DNA from: UBA1563 sp041667115
GTDB lineage: Bacteria > Bacteroidota > Ignavibacteria > Ignavibacteriales > Ignavibacteriaceae
Assembly: GCA_041667115.1 (NCBI GenBank)
Contig: JBAYFO010000020.1
Location: 1-55,169, forward strand
Direction of reading: 5' to 3'
Length of the DNA stretch: 55,169 nt
This document shows positions 45,969 through 54,169 of the stretch, in pieces (the stretch's first letter is position 1; each line of letters starts with the position of its first letter). The position numbers and the translations under genes were made by a program. The notes beneath the pieces were generated by a model. The model ran no database searches, was not told the DNA's origin, and saw only the letters and a program-made list of their open reading frames with translations.

Positions 45969-46622
45969 TTAGCGAATTGAATATTTCAATTCGGTTGTAG
46001 CTGCTGTAATATTTTCAGCATGAAAGATTGAAGACCCGGCCACAAAAATATCGCATCCGGCTTCTTTAATTTTTTGTACAGTGTCTTTATTTACACCGCC
46101 GTCAATTTCAATTTGATAAGAATAATGAAACTTCTCGCGAAGATTTTTCAATTCTTCTATTTTGCTCAATGAAGAAGATATAAACCGTTGACCACCAAAA
46201 CCAGGATTGACAGACATAACTAAAACAAGATCAACATCTTCTAAAATATTTTTCAAAGTTGAAACGGGAGTAGCCGGATTGATCGACACTCCAGCTTTAC
46301 AGTTTAACGATTTAATTAATTGAATAGTCCGATGCAAATGATGAACCGCCTCCTGATGCACGGTTATATAGGTTGCCCCAGCTTTAGCAAATTCTGGAAT
46401 TAACGCATCCGGCGAAGTAATCATTAAATGAACATCGAGTGGAAGTTTTGTGCAACGTTTTGCGGCTTCAATAATAAATGGACCAAAGGTAATGTTTGGC
46501 ACAAAATGCCCGTCCATAACATCACAATGAATCAAATCTGCTCCGCCGATTTCTACCATACGGATCTGTTGATAAAGATTTGAAAAATCTGCCGATAAAA
46601 TAGATGGCGCTAATAGATTCAT
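45969..46622 (-). CDS. rpe: Ribulose-phosphate 3-epimerase
   Basis: Rpe interconverts ribulose-5-P and xylulose-5-P. The TIM barrel shows HCDVMDGHFVPNITFG (metal ligands), LDVHLMI, LVMSVNPGFGGQ and IEIDGGVNKDT. Length 217 residues. It overlaps the PASTA protein gene by four bases, an arrangement that suggests coupling rather than a shared pathway. Confidence 0.95.
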   Translation of the reverse strand: MNLLAPSILSADFSNLYQQIRMVEIGGADLIHCDVMDGHFVPNITFGPFIIEAAKRCTKLPLDVHLMITSPDALIPEFAKAGATYITVHQEAVHHLHRTIQLIKSLNCKAGVSINPATPVSTLKNILEDVDLVLVMSVNPGFGGQRFISSSLSKIEELKNLREKFHYSYQIEIDGGVNKDTVQKIKEAGCDIFVAGSSIFHAENITAATTELKYSIR

Positions 46623-47389
46623 TGTTCTCTCGGATTTACTTCTTCTTTTGTTTCAACATTTTTGGTGATGAATAAGTCTACGGCATCACCTTGATTTAAC
46701 CGGTTTCCAGGGCTTGGATACTGATCTTTTACCGTATTCGGTAGCAGATCAAATGAAGGTTGATAATTAATTTTTCCAACTTTTAGAAAATTTTCATTCA
46801 AGATTCTTTCCGCTTCGGTAAGGGATTTTCCAATCAGATTCGGAATTTCTATTTGTCCTTCAATTTGTCCGGCACTAACGCTAACATTAATGAGGGTTCC
46901 TTTATTAATCTTCGTTCCGGCAAGAAGCTGCTGAGAAACAATGATATCCTTTGGATTATCAGAAGATACTTCTACTATTTCACCGATTTTTAATCCGACT
47001 CTTTCTAACGCAAAGCGGGCGTTGGTAACAGATTTTCCGAGTAATGACGGAACAGTAGTAGTCGGTTCTCCGCCACTCAGAACTAAAAATATTCTTCTTC
47101 CTTTTTTTACAACTTCTCCTGCGTGTGGTTTCTGAAGAATAATTGCGTTTTTGGCAAATCCCGTTTCCACAAAAGTTGTATCTCCAACAATTGCATTTAA
47201 GCCGGCATCTTCTAAAACTTTTATAGCTTCTTCCTGCTGTAAATTAACTACTTTTGGAACCTGAACTTCTGCCGAATAGACGAACCAGGGCATCAATGCA
47301 TAATTAAAAAGAAGGAACGCCACTACAAGACTGCCTAGAAAATAAAGCAGCTTTTTTACGTTTAGATTTTGTAATAATTTATTCATCAC
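46619..47389 (-). CDS. Membrane-anchored protein with three PASTA domains
   Basis: A single N-terminal membrane segment (YFLGSLVVAFLLFNYALMPW) precedes three PASTA domains, for example PKVVNLQQEEAIKVLEDAGL, VPSLLGKSVTNARFALERVG and IPNLIGKSLTEAERILNEN. PASTA domains bind muropeptides. There is no kinase or penicillin-binding domain in this 256-residue protein, nor in neighbouring genes, so it may act as a periplasmic sensor or scaffold. The gene overlaps rpe by four bases. Confidence 0.85.
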   Translation of the reverse strand: MMNKLLQNLNVKKLLYFLGSLVVAFLLFNYALMPWFVYSAEVQVPKVVNLQQEEAIKVLEDAGLNAIVGDTTFVETGFAKNAIILQKPHAGEVVKKGRRIFLVLSGGEPTTTVPSLLGKSVTNARFALERVGLKIGEIVEVSSDNPKDIIVSQQLLAGTKINKGTLINVSVSAGQIEGQIEIPNLIGKSLTEAERILNENFLKVGKINYQPSFDLLPNTVKDQYPSPGNRLNQGDAVDLFITKNVETKEEVNPREQ

Positions 47390-47429
47390 TGCAAATATAT
47401 CAATTCATAAAAAGTCTAACAAAAGTAGA

Positions 47430-48749
47430 TTATACTTTTGACGGTTTTCTGTAAATAAAATTATAAATAATCATTAAAATTGTTGCAACTACGCCTATTC
47501 CGAATATTGAAAGGAAAATAAGCCCCGGATTATTTGCCACAGTTGCAAAATTATGATACAAAAGCCCACCGATCGTACCACCAAATCCCCAGGCAATAGC
47601 AATTGGAAGAAACGCATATCCTTGGAACAATGCTGCTTGACCTTGCGGAGCTAGGTCGGCGATATACTCATAAAATCTTGGGGCTTGAGTTTGTTCACCG
47701 ATCGAAAAAATAAATATCCCCATTGCTAAAACCGGGATTGCCATATCATAAGTTCCTAAAAAACCGAGTGAAAGAGCATGTCCCTTTGCTAAAGGTAGCG
47801 CAAGGTACATAAACAACCAGCTCAATGCGGCTAGAGCAAAACCGAAAACAATCGCTTGCCGTGTTGGAATATGTTTTGTTAATCGGTTAACCGGAATTTG
47901 AAAAAGAATAATTGTCCAGGCACCAATTGAAATAATGATTTCGATAGGAGCTTCTTTTGAAATATAATCAGCAACATAAAACGGAAGAACAATAAACTCT
48001 TGCCAAAAGACCAACCAGTATAAAGAAAAAATGAGAAGAAAAACCATGAACTTTAAATTTTTTAATACTACAAATAAATTTCTAAAAACGATTAACAGAC
48101 CATCACTTTTTCTAATAAGATTTGCTTCGGGTTCCTTGTAGAATACTAAAGTAGCAACAAACATTAAAGTACAACTAACGGCAGAAACAATATAAACAAA
48201 TTGAATTCCGATCAAATCTCTAACAAAAAAAGCTAAAAGCGGACCTATCGCTGCGCCAATATTTACAAGCCAATAGTAAATTGCGTATCCAAGTGATTTT
48301 GACTCCGGGGTTGACGATAAAGCAACCGTTCCAAGCACACTCGGTTTAATAAATGAACCACCAATCGCTGTGAATATCAAAATTACGGTCAACAACCAAT
48401 AGAGATGTTCTCTTGGATACAAAGAAGAAAACATTTCCATGCCGGTTGAGCCGATAAGAAAATAACCAATCGCTAAGACAAAAAATGCAAAAGAAAAAGC
48501 CTTCTTAAATCCGAATTTATCTGCCAAAGCACCGGCAAAAACCGGGAGAAGATAAATCAATCCACCGAAAATTGAAGAGAGTTGTCCGGCTTCAACTTCA
48601 CTAAACTTTAAATGATCACGGAGAAAGAGACTTAAAATAGTTGCCTGCCCATAATAAGCTAAGCGTTCGAACAATTCCATAAAATTAGCAACCCAAAACG
48701 ATGGCTGAAACCCGGATTTAACCTTTTGCAGGCTGGCAGAAATATTCAC
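47430..48749 (-). CDS. POT/MFS-family transporter
   Basis: About 12 membrane segments span 439 residues. FWVANFMELFERLAYYGQ near residue 19 is the proton-dependent oligopeptide transporter (POT/PTR2) signature in diverged form, and the GALADKFGFKKAF loop is the MFS A-motif. Substrate would be peptides or a related small molecule, but the usual ExxER motif is only partly seen (LFER), so I leave it open. It is divergent from rqcH. It may share a short reverse-strand run with the PASTA and rpe genes. Confidence 0.75.
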   Translation of the reverse strand: MNISASLQKVKSGFQPSFWVANFMELFERLAYYGQATILSLFLRDHLKFSEVEAGQLSSIFGGLIYLLPVFAGALADKFGFKKAFSFAFFVLAIGYFLIGSTGMEMFSSLYPREHLYWLLTVILIFTAIGGSFIKPSVLGTVALSSTPESKSLGYAIYYWLVNIGAAIGPLLAFFVRDLIGIQFVYIVSAVSCTLMFVATLVFYKEPEANLIRKSDGLLIVFRNLFVVLKNLKFMVFLLIFSLYWLVFWQEFIVLPFYVADYISKEAPIEIIISIGAWTIILFQIPVNRLTKHIPTRQAIVFGFALAALSWLFMYLALPLAKGHALSLGFLGTYDMAIPVLAMGIFIFSIGEQTQAPRFYEYIADLAPQGQAALFQGYAFLPIAIAWGFGGTIGGLLYHNFATVANNPGLIFLSIFGIGVVATILMIIYNFIYRKPSKV

Positions 48750-48826
48750 GAAAGAAGCTCCTTTTTCTTATTATTTATTTTAAGTAAAAGTTTTTAATTA
48801 TTTTTGTGAAAGATAAAGAAATTTCC

Positions 48827-48855
48827 CGTCTCGATAGCAATCGGGAGCGGGATAA
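48827..48855. repeat. Imperfect hairpin between the MFS and rqcH genes
   Basis: TCCCGTCTCGAT-AGCA-ATCGGGAGCGGGA pairs with a few mismatches. It lies in the divergent promoter region, and could be a small dispersed element or a leader hairpin of rqcH. Its tag is unlike that of the REP clusters. Confidence 0.4.
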
Positions 48856-48883
48856 AAGGACTATTAAATATTGTTTTGTTTGA

Positions 48884-50503
48884 ATGATTAATAATTATTT
48901 TTTTTTAACACGTTTTCTAAAGGAATTACGAACCGACTTGACCGGTTACCGTTTTTCAAATGCATTTTCGCAGGAGAAAAACAAACTGATCCTTTCTTTT
49001 TTCCATAAAGACGAGGAAGTTTTTTTGGAGTTCCACACCGGAGCGCAACTTCCCTATTTACAATTAAGAGATTCTCATCATAGAGCAAAAAAAAATACAA
49101 GCTCCTTTTTTGAAGAGTATTACAACGCTGAATTGAGAAATATTCAAATAGCAAAATTTGAACGAATAATAAAATTCTCTTTCGATAACTTTTCACTCTA
49201 TTTTCTGTTCCGCGGGAAAGATTCGAATGCGGTTCTTATTCCGGAAACCGGGCAAGTTGAAACATTTAAATCTTTTGCCGGAGACGCACTGGACAAAATT
49301 GTTGATGAATTAAATAATCTTGAATTTGCCAACTCATTCTCTTTTATAGATAATGGAACTCTCCTATCGAACATAACAGAATTTAAGCGCCGCCATCCTT
49401 ACTTTGGGAAAAAAATAATTACTGAAATACTTTTAAGAAGTGATGAACAAAAATCCTTTAGCGACGTTATCACGGATATTCTTTCTGAAGTTGATAAGAA
49501 TCGTTTAGGATTGTTCCTTAATCATGCGACAAAAGAATATTCACTTTTACCGGAATCTTTTCTAAGCGCCAAAATTCTAGAAAAAGAAAAAACCTTTGAT
49601 ACTTGTAGAGAAGCCATTCATGAATATCTGCTGGTGCAAATGCAGTTTCATTTGTTCCAGTCGCTTTTGAAACAAGCAACAAAATTTTTAGAAAAGGAAT
49701 TCAATTATACAACAGCAAAACTCGAATCGATTAAAAAAAAGATTGACGAAGGTTCTAAAGAAAAATTGTATACCGAATACGCAAATTTATTGCTCATCAA
49801 TCTTCCGAGTATCTCAAGAGGAAGTAGTGAAGTTGAAATTGAGAACATTTATAAAGATGGCATAGGAGAAAAAATCATTTTAAAAGAAAATCTCTCTCCA
49901 AATGAGAACGTAAATCATTATTTTAGTAAGGCAAAATCCGAAAAGATTTTTTTTATACGCGCAAAAACAGAAATAACTCAATTAGCGCAAAGATTGGAAA
50001 TAGTTACTGCCCAATTAAATCAAGTAGCTACTATTTCTTCTCTGCGAGAGTTAAAACAATTTACGAAAGCTTTCCCTTTGAAAAATGAAGCTCGAAATAT
50101 TGACGGACCAAAAATTAATTTCAAACAATTCCTTATAGATGGTATTTATAAAGTTTATGTTGGGAAAGACAGCAAGAATAATGATCTGCTGACTACTAAA
50201 TTTGCAAAACAAAATGATTTCTGGTTTCATGCCAGAAGTGTTTCCGGTTCTCATGTTGTATTGCGTGTAGATAATACGAAAGAGGCTGTTCCAAAACCGG
50301 TCTTAAAAAAAGCGGCACAATTGGCTGCGTTTTATAGCAAAGCCAAAACCGCTGGAGTGGCTCCGGTATCCTACGCGTTAAAAAAATTCGTTGTGAAGAG
50401 AAAAGGAATGGATGCCGGGCAAGTATCAATGTTACGGGAAGATACGTTACTGGTTAAACCGGAAATTCCGCCAGGCTGCGAGATGCTTTTTGATGAACTT
50501 TAA
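48884..50503 (+). CDS. rqcH: NFACT protein RqcH (Rqc2 homologue)
   Basis: RqcH binds stalled 50S subunits and adds C-terminal alanine tails to rescue nascent chains. The N-terminal NFACT-N domain (NNYFFLTRFLKELRTDL) with a helical coiled middle (residues 230-400) leads to the NFACT-R/DUF814 domain with DFWFHARSVSGSHVVLR near 445. The length, 539 residues, is typical. No Shine-Dalgarno is visible at the ATG. It is followed by nagB after 24 bases. Confidence 0.9.
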   Translation: MINNYFFLTRFLKELRTDLTGYRFSNAFSQEKNKLILSFFHKDEEVFLEFHTGAQLPYLQLRDSHHRAKKNTSSFFEEYYNAELRNIQIAKFERIIKFSFDNFSLYFLFRGKDSNAVLIPETGQVETFKSFAGDALDKIVDELNNLEFANSFSFIDNGTLLSNITEFKRRHPYFGKKIITEILLRSDEQKSFSDVITDILSEVDKNRLGLFLNHATKEYSLLPESFLSAKILEKEKTFDTCREAIHEYLLVQMQFHLFQSLLKQATKFLEKEFNYTTAKLESIKKKIDEGSKEKLYTEYANLLLINLPSISRGSSEVEIENIYKDGIGEKIILKENLSPNENVNHYFSKAKSEKIFFIRAKTEITQLAQRLEIVTAQLNQVATISSLRELKQFTKAFPLKNEARNIDGPKINFKQFLIDGIYKVYVGKDSKNNDLLTTKFAKQNDFWFHARSVSGSHVVLRVDNTKEAVPKPVLKKAAQLAAFYSKAKTAGVAPVSYALKKFVVKRKGMDAGQVSMLREDTLLVKPEIPPGCEMLFDEL

Positions 50504-50527
50504 TTTAAACAATAAAGGAGATTTCAG

Positions 50528-51349
50528 ATGAGACTTATCATTCAACCTTCGTATGAGTTGGCTTCCAAATGGTCGGCAAATTATGTTGCTGCAAAGATTC
50601 TTGAATTTCAACCCAGCGCAAAAAAACGCTTTGTCCTGGGGCTTCCTACAGGTTCTTCTCCGCTCGGACTCTATAAAGAACTTATTAAGTTAAATAAAAA
50701 AGGGGTTGTTTCATTTCAATATGTAACCACATTTAATATGGATGAATACGTCGGGTTAGTGGAAAATCATCCGCAAAGCTATCACTATTTTATGTATCAC
50801 AATTTTTTCAATCATATTGATATTGATAAAAAATATATCAACATCTTGAATGGGAATGCAAAGGATTTGGAGAAAGAATGCCTTACCTACGAAAAGAGAA
50901 TTGCAAAAAGTGGTGGAATAAATTTATTTATTGGCGGAATTGGTCCCGATGGGCATATCGCTTTTAATGAACCCGGTTCCTCTCTCGGCTCATTAACAAG
51001 AGTAAAAACGCTTACGATGGATACTATCATTGCCAATTCAAGATTTTTTGATAACGATGTGAATAAGGTTCCTAAAACTGCTTTAACCGTTGGCGTAAAG
51101 ACCGTTCTTGATGCGAAAGAAATTTTACTCGTTATCAGCGGACATGCTAAATCTCGTGCGCTTGCAAAAGTTGTGGAAGAAGGTGTTAATCACATGTGGA
51201 CAGTTAGCGCATTGCAACTCCATCCCAAAAGTATGATCGTATGCGATGACGCGTCAACTGTTGAACTGAAAGTTGGAACTGTAAATTATTTTAAAGATAT
51301 AGAATCTCCTAATTTAAACCCGGATGCGCAACTTGGATATACCAAGTAA
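50528..51349 (+). CDS. nagB: Glucosamine-6-phosphate deaminase
   Basis: NagB converts glucosamine-6-P to fructose-6-P and ammonia. LGLPTGSSPLGLYKEL (phosphate loop), FNMDEYVGL (catalytic Asp) and GGIGPDGHIAFNEPGSSL (His and Glu) are the family motifs. The ribosome binding site AAAGGAG precedes the ATG. It follows rqcH by 24 bases and is probably cotranscribed. Together with NagA it completes amino-sugar use. A hairpin lies about 50 bases after its stop. Confidence 0.96.
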   Translation: MRLIIQPSYELASKWSANYVAAKILEFQPSAKKRFVLGLPTGSSPLGLYKELIKLNKKGVVSFQYVTTFNMDEYVGLVENHPQSYHYFMYHNFFNHIDIDKKYINILNGNAKDLEKECLTYEKRIAKSGGINLFIGGIGPDGHIAFNEPGSSLGSLTRVKTLTMDTIIANSRFFDNDVNKVPKTALTVGVKTVLDAKEILLVISGHAKSRALAKVVEEGVNHMWTVSALQLHPKSMIVCDDASTVELKVGTVNYFKDIESPNLNPDAQLGYTK

Positions 51350-51399
51350 CGAAATTGTTAAAACATTTTTTCTTTTGAATTAGCTATAGTAATAATTTT

Positions 51400-51425
51400 G
51401 CGCCGCAGCAAGGCGGCGCTATTTG
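51400..51425 (+). terminator. GC-rich hairpin after nagB
   Basis: GCGCCGC-AGCAAG-GCGGCGC forms a seven-base GC stem, followed only by TATTTG, so the U tract is weak. Its position after nagB suggests a transcription end. Confidence 0.6.
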
Positions 51426-51448
51426 TAAGCATGTGAATAAAAATTTCA

Positions 51449-51481
51449 TTTGACATTTATTTAGATATTTCCGTAAGTTTG
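51449..51481 (+). promoter_or_regulatory. Bacteroidota-type promoter before the array
   Basis: TTTG at 51449-51452 is followed after exactly 21 bases by TAAGTTTG (51474-51481), a full match to the TTTG-N19-21-TAnnTTTG consensus of the Bacteroidota primary sigma factor. Transcription would begin near 51488, giving a leader of about 475 bases that contains the 21-bp array before the protein gene at 51965. Confidence 0.5.
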
Positions 51482-51614
51482 GCTTAGGAAATAAACAATA
51501 AAATAAAAATAACCTTGTTTGCTTCAGGGATAAGGGGATTAATAAAGTAACTTCTCCAACCCTCTTACCGGCTTTTAGCATTACAATTGTGTAACAAAAA
51601 ATGAATTGGTCTGT

Positions 51615-51855
51615 TTTAGAAATCTGTAAAGAAGATTTAGAAATCGCTTGTTCCTTTTTAGAAATCAATTGGAACAATTCGGAAATCACTCGTTTTTTTT
51701 AGCAATCGCATCATCCGGTTTAGAAATCGTTCGTTTTTCTAAGAAATCGAACCGAACAGTTTAGAAATCGTTCGTTTTTTTTAGAAATCGCATCAATCAA
51801 ATCAGAAATCGATCAGATTTTTAAGAAAACAGTCCATTCATTGTAGAAATGACAT
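51615..51855 (+). repeat. Array of twelve 20/21-bp GAAATC units
   Basis: The hexamer GAAATC (or GCAATC, GAAAAC, GAAATG) starts at 51619, 51640, 51661, 51682, 51702, 51723, 51743, 51764, 51784, 51805, 51825 and 51846. The spacings are 21, 21, 21, 20, 21, 20, 21, 20, 21, 20 and 21. The consensus of a unit is TTTAGAAATCG followed by about ten variable bases. Units 6 and 8 share GTTCGTTTTT; units 5 and 9 share GCATCA. Spacing of two helical turns places the hexamers on one DNA face. The alternation of 20 and 21 shifts any coding frame, so it is not maintained as protein. It is not a CRISPR: no long constant repeat and no cas genes. Confidence 0.85.
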
Positions 51856-51868
51856 AAAATATGACAAA

Positions 51869-51885
51869 AAGGCAGTTTTTGCCTT
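51869..51885 (-). terminator. Hairpin after the array, terminator-like on the reverse strand
   Basis: AAGGCA-GTTTT-TGCCTT forms a six-base stem between the array and the gene at 51965. On the reverse strand it is followed by TTTTTGTC, so it could end antisense transcription before the array; on the forward strand it is a leader hairpin. Confidence 0.5.
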
Positions 51886-51964
51886 AAAAAACGCTCTTTT
51901 AAATAAAATAATCTGTCCCTGTTCTAAATAAATAATTTAACTAATTATCAAGAAAGGTGCTGTT

Positions 51965-52678
51965 ATGAAAGAGAAATATAATAATTACTACCGGATGCTG
52001 TTAGCAGTTGAGAAAGCTCTTCTTGCTAACGCACCTATTACGGGGTTAAGACCTGCTTTGGTTAGGGCTGTTACCCGGTTATCGGGCAAAATAGCAGAAA
52101 TCCAAGAAGCGGAAAAAGCCCGTGGCGGAAGAGCCACCGGACTCTCATCTTCCAAAAATCAAGCGGAAGAAAATCTCATCTCAATTATCCTACATGTCGC
52201 CTCGGGAATTAAATCCTACGCATCGGAAAATAAATTAACGGATTTGTTTAAGTCTGTTGAGTTTAAGCATTGGGAGTTAGTAAAACTGAAGGATAATGAA
52301 CTGGTAACAAAAGCCGGGAACATTAAAGCTCTAGCGGCAGACAAACTATCCGAATTAGCTGACTTTGGAGTTGTTGAAGCTGATTTAACCTTACTCGATA
52401 CCCTTGCTGCCGATTTTAAGAATTACATCGGAAACATCGGTATGGTTAGAGGAGGGAAAACGGTAGAAACAAAAAATGTGGGAGTCTTGTTTGATGAAGC
52501 CAAAGTTATTTTGGAGGATCAGATAGACGGACTTGTAGAAACGTTAAAAGCCGAACACTCTGAATTCTATAATCAATACTACGCGGTAAGAGAAGTGCTT
52601 AACCTTGGCGGTTCACACGGAAAGGATGAGGAAGATACTCCTCCCCCACCTGATACGCCAACACCTCCGGCGCAATAG
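51965..52678 (+). CDS. Helical protein of unknown function with Pro-rich tail
   Basis: The protein has 237 residues and is nearly all alpha-helical, without a signal peptide or membrane segment. It begins NYYRMLLAVEKALLANAPIT, continues through LVRAVTRLSGKIAEIQEAEK and a helical middle, and ends with VGVLFDEAKVILEDQIDGL, EHSEFYNQYYAVREV and an acidic, proline-rich tail (DEEDTPPPPDTPTPP). I recall similar orphan proteins in Bacteroidota but no assigned function. It has AGAAAGGTG as ribosome binding site and lies about 110 bases after the 21-bp array, probably in the same transcript. A strong terminator follows. The tail is typical of an interaction or linker segment. Confidence 0.7.
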   Translation: MKEKYNNYYRMLLAVEKALLANAPITGLRPALVRAVTRLSGKIAEIQEAEKARGGRATGLSSSKNQAEENLISIILHVASGIKSYASENKLTDLFKSVEFKHWELVKLKDNELVTKAGNIKALAADKLSELADFGVVEADLTLLDTLAADFKNYIGNIGMVRGGKTVETKNVGVLFDEAKVILEDQIDGLVETLKAEHSEFYNQYYAVREVLNLGGSHGKDEEDTPPPPDTPTPPAQ

Positions 52679-52724
52679 TAAACGAGTCGAACATAAAAAT
52701 GTAATGAACAAGAACAGAGACACC

Positions 52725-52755
52725 TTTCCCCGCTTCGGCGGGGAAAGAGATTTTT
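52725..52755 (+). terminator. Strong UUCG terminator after the helical-protein gene
   Basis: TTTCCCCGC-TTCG-GCGGGGAAA forms a nine-base stem capped by a stable UUCG tetraloop, followed by GAGATTTTT. It ends the array-and-helical-protein unit. Confidence 0.9.
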
Positions 52756-52830
52756 AATAGCTTGAGGAAGATGAAAAAATGAAATGTTTGAATAGATATT
52801 TACTGCACAGTGGATATATGTATTCTTTAA
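52733..52830 (+). repeat. Duplicated intergenic block, copy 1
   Basis: This stretch aligns with 53245-53340. Shared parts include GGGGAAAGA, ATTT, and TGAAATGTTTG followed by AATA. It begins in the arm of the UUCG terminator and precedes the gene at 52893. Confidence 0.55.
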
Positions 52831-52892
52831 TTAACTAAATTTTTAATACTAAGTAATTGTAAGTTACTTTCAAATTATCAAAAAGGTTTATT

Positions 52893-53150
52893 ATGAACTC
52901 CGAATCTGAATTAATCAAGAAAATTCTTCTTGAGATAAAGAAGAATCCTGAACAGAAAGAAAAAATAATCCATATATCTGGTTATGATTATAATTCTAAA
53001 GTTTTTCCTAACTTATTATCTTTTTATAATGATGGATATATTTTCGCAGTACCGCTGAGGGACGAAACAAAAAATATTGTACAGCTTTTTGTAAATACAT
53101 TAACACCAAAAGGCGAAAAATATTTGAAAGAACTAAATGGCACTAACTAA
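52893..53150 (+). CDS. Small winged-helix-like protein, DUF2513-like
   Basis: The protein has 85 residues. The plan, SELIKKILLEIKKNPEQKEK (helix), then SGYDYNSKVFPNLLSFYNDG (recognition helix), and LTPKGEKYLKELN at the end, resembles the DUF2513 family of small phage- and island-encoded winged-helix proteins. The function is unknown. The gene lies between two copies of a duplicated intergenic block. Confidence 0.5.
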   Translation: MNSESELIKKILLEIKKNPEQKEKIIHISGYDYNSKVFPNLLSFYNDGYIFAVPLRDETKNIVQLFVNTLTPKGEKYLKELNGTN

Positions 53151-53244
53151 ATATCATTTACTTTAAAGACACCCTAGGTTTTAAAAACTTTTGCGGTTGG
53201 AGCATCCGATGTCTCTAAATTACAAATTTAAATGTTGAACCACT

Positions 53245-53340
53245 TTTAGTGGGGAAAGATATTTCTAGATGCTATGTTAAGTAACAAAAAAGTGAAATGT
53301 TTGGAATACGTGAATTACCCACGCTGTATGTAGTTAAGAC
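53245..53340 (+). repeat. Duplicated intergenic block, copy 2
   Basis: This is the second copy of the block at 52733-52830. It too begins with a hairpin arm (CCACT-TTT-AGTGG) and continues GGGGAAAGA, then AAAAAAGTGAAATGTTTG and GAATAC. It precedes the gene at 53366. Confidence 0.55.
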
Positions 53341-53365
53341 AATGAAATATTTATAAGGTATTATT

Positions 53366-53938
53366 ATGATTTGCGAAGCTCCAAATATTACTAATAATAT
53401 TGATTTTTGGATGTTATTAATAACAATTATTAATATGTTACTAATATTGTTCACTTGGTTAATTTCATATCGTGCTACAAATAAAATATTCGAAAATAGT
53501 ACAAGGCCTATTGTTGGAATATTAGAATTTAATGCCTACCGGACTGAAAAAGATGAACTTAATTTTGTGATAAAGTACAAAAATTATGGTAATACTCCTG
53601 CTCGAGAAACTGAAATTGTTTTTGAAACATTTTTGAATAAGAAATCTCTTAGTATAGAACAAAATCCCAATTATATTTTTATTTTATCTCCTTCTGAAGA
53701 AGATTCACATGCTGATTTAATACTAAGACAAAAATGCAAAGAAATATATTTCCAAAAGGTCAATTCGTTTGAAATCTCAGTAAAAATATTTTATAAGGGT
53801 ATTACGAACATTAAGTATTACTGTTATGAGCGTTATTATTATAGTCATGATTACAAACAATTTGTTATGGTTGCAAGTAGTTGGAATAAATTATTTGGAA
53901 AACATTCATTTTTAGACACAACATATTATACATGCTAA
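53366..53938 (+). CDS. Single-pass membrane protein, unknown
   Basis: The 190-residue protein has one N-terminal membrane segment (WMLLITIINMLLILFTWLIS), then a soluble part with beta-rich stretches such as RPIVGILEFNAYR, NFVIKYKNYGNTPA and FEISVKIFYKG. The latter resembles small immunoglobulin-like folds, but I recognise no family. The layout, one TM then a cytoplasmic domain, is known from phage-defence membrane effectors as well as from many unrelated proteins. Atypical, AT-rich codons and its position beside an island-like unit hint at transfer. Confidence 0.5.
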   Translation: MICEAPNITNNIDFWMLLITIINMLLILFTWLISYRATNKIFENSTRPIVGILEFNAYRTEKDELNFVIKYKNYGNTPARETEIVFETFLNKKSLSIEQNPNYIFILSPSEEDSHADLILRQKCKEIYFQKVNSFEISVKIFYKGITNIKYYCYERYYYSHDYKQFVMVASSWNKLFGKHSFLDTTYYTC

Positions 53939-54169
53939 CACAACCGCTTTCGACGACGGTTAATTTGAAATACTCTTGGTTTTAGATTTTAAGAATTAGC
54001 TATTTGTTCAAAGTTACTTATTAAAATTAGCACTGATTCATAAATAAATAATTAAATTATTATAACTGGTGTAGTTATTTTTAGTACATTCCTTTGATGT
54101 AGTGCTGTTAGTAAAAATGTTCCGGATCATTATCATAAGACAAAAAAAATAAAATGAAAGAGTATTAAC

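Larger units (their letters stand above)
51350..51614 (+). other. Intergenic leader between nagB and the 21-bp array
   Basis: The stretch holds the nagB terminator-like hairpin (51400-51419) and the promoter candidate (51449-51481). The rest is AT-rich leader without visible coding potential. Confidence 0.5.

Noticed and set aside
44781..51349. nagA and nagB as one operon
   Set aside because: They are on opposite strands with several genes between; only a shared pathway can be claimed.
51384..51689. 101-residue reverse-strand gene over the array
   Set aside because: It consists of array units and the nagB hairpin and has no family.
51615..51855. CRISPR array
   Set aside because: The constant part is only about 10 bases, the variable part about 10, and no cas gene is present. 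The period of 20/21 is too short for CRISPR.
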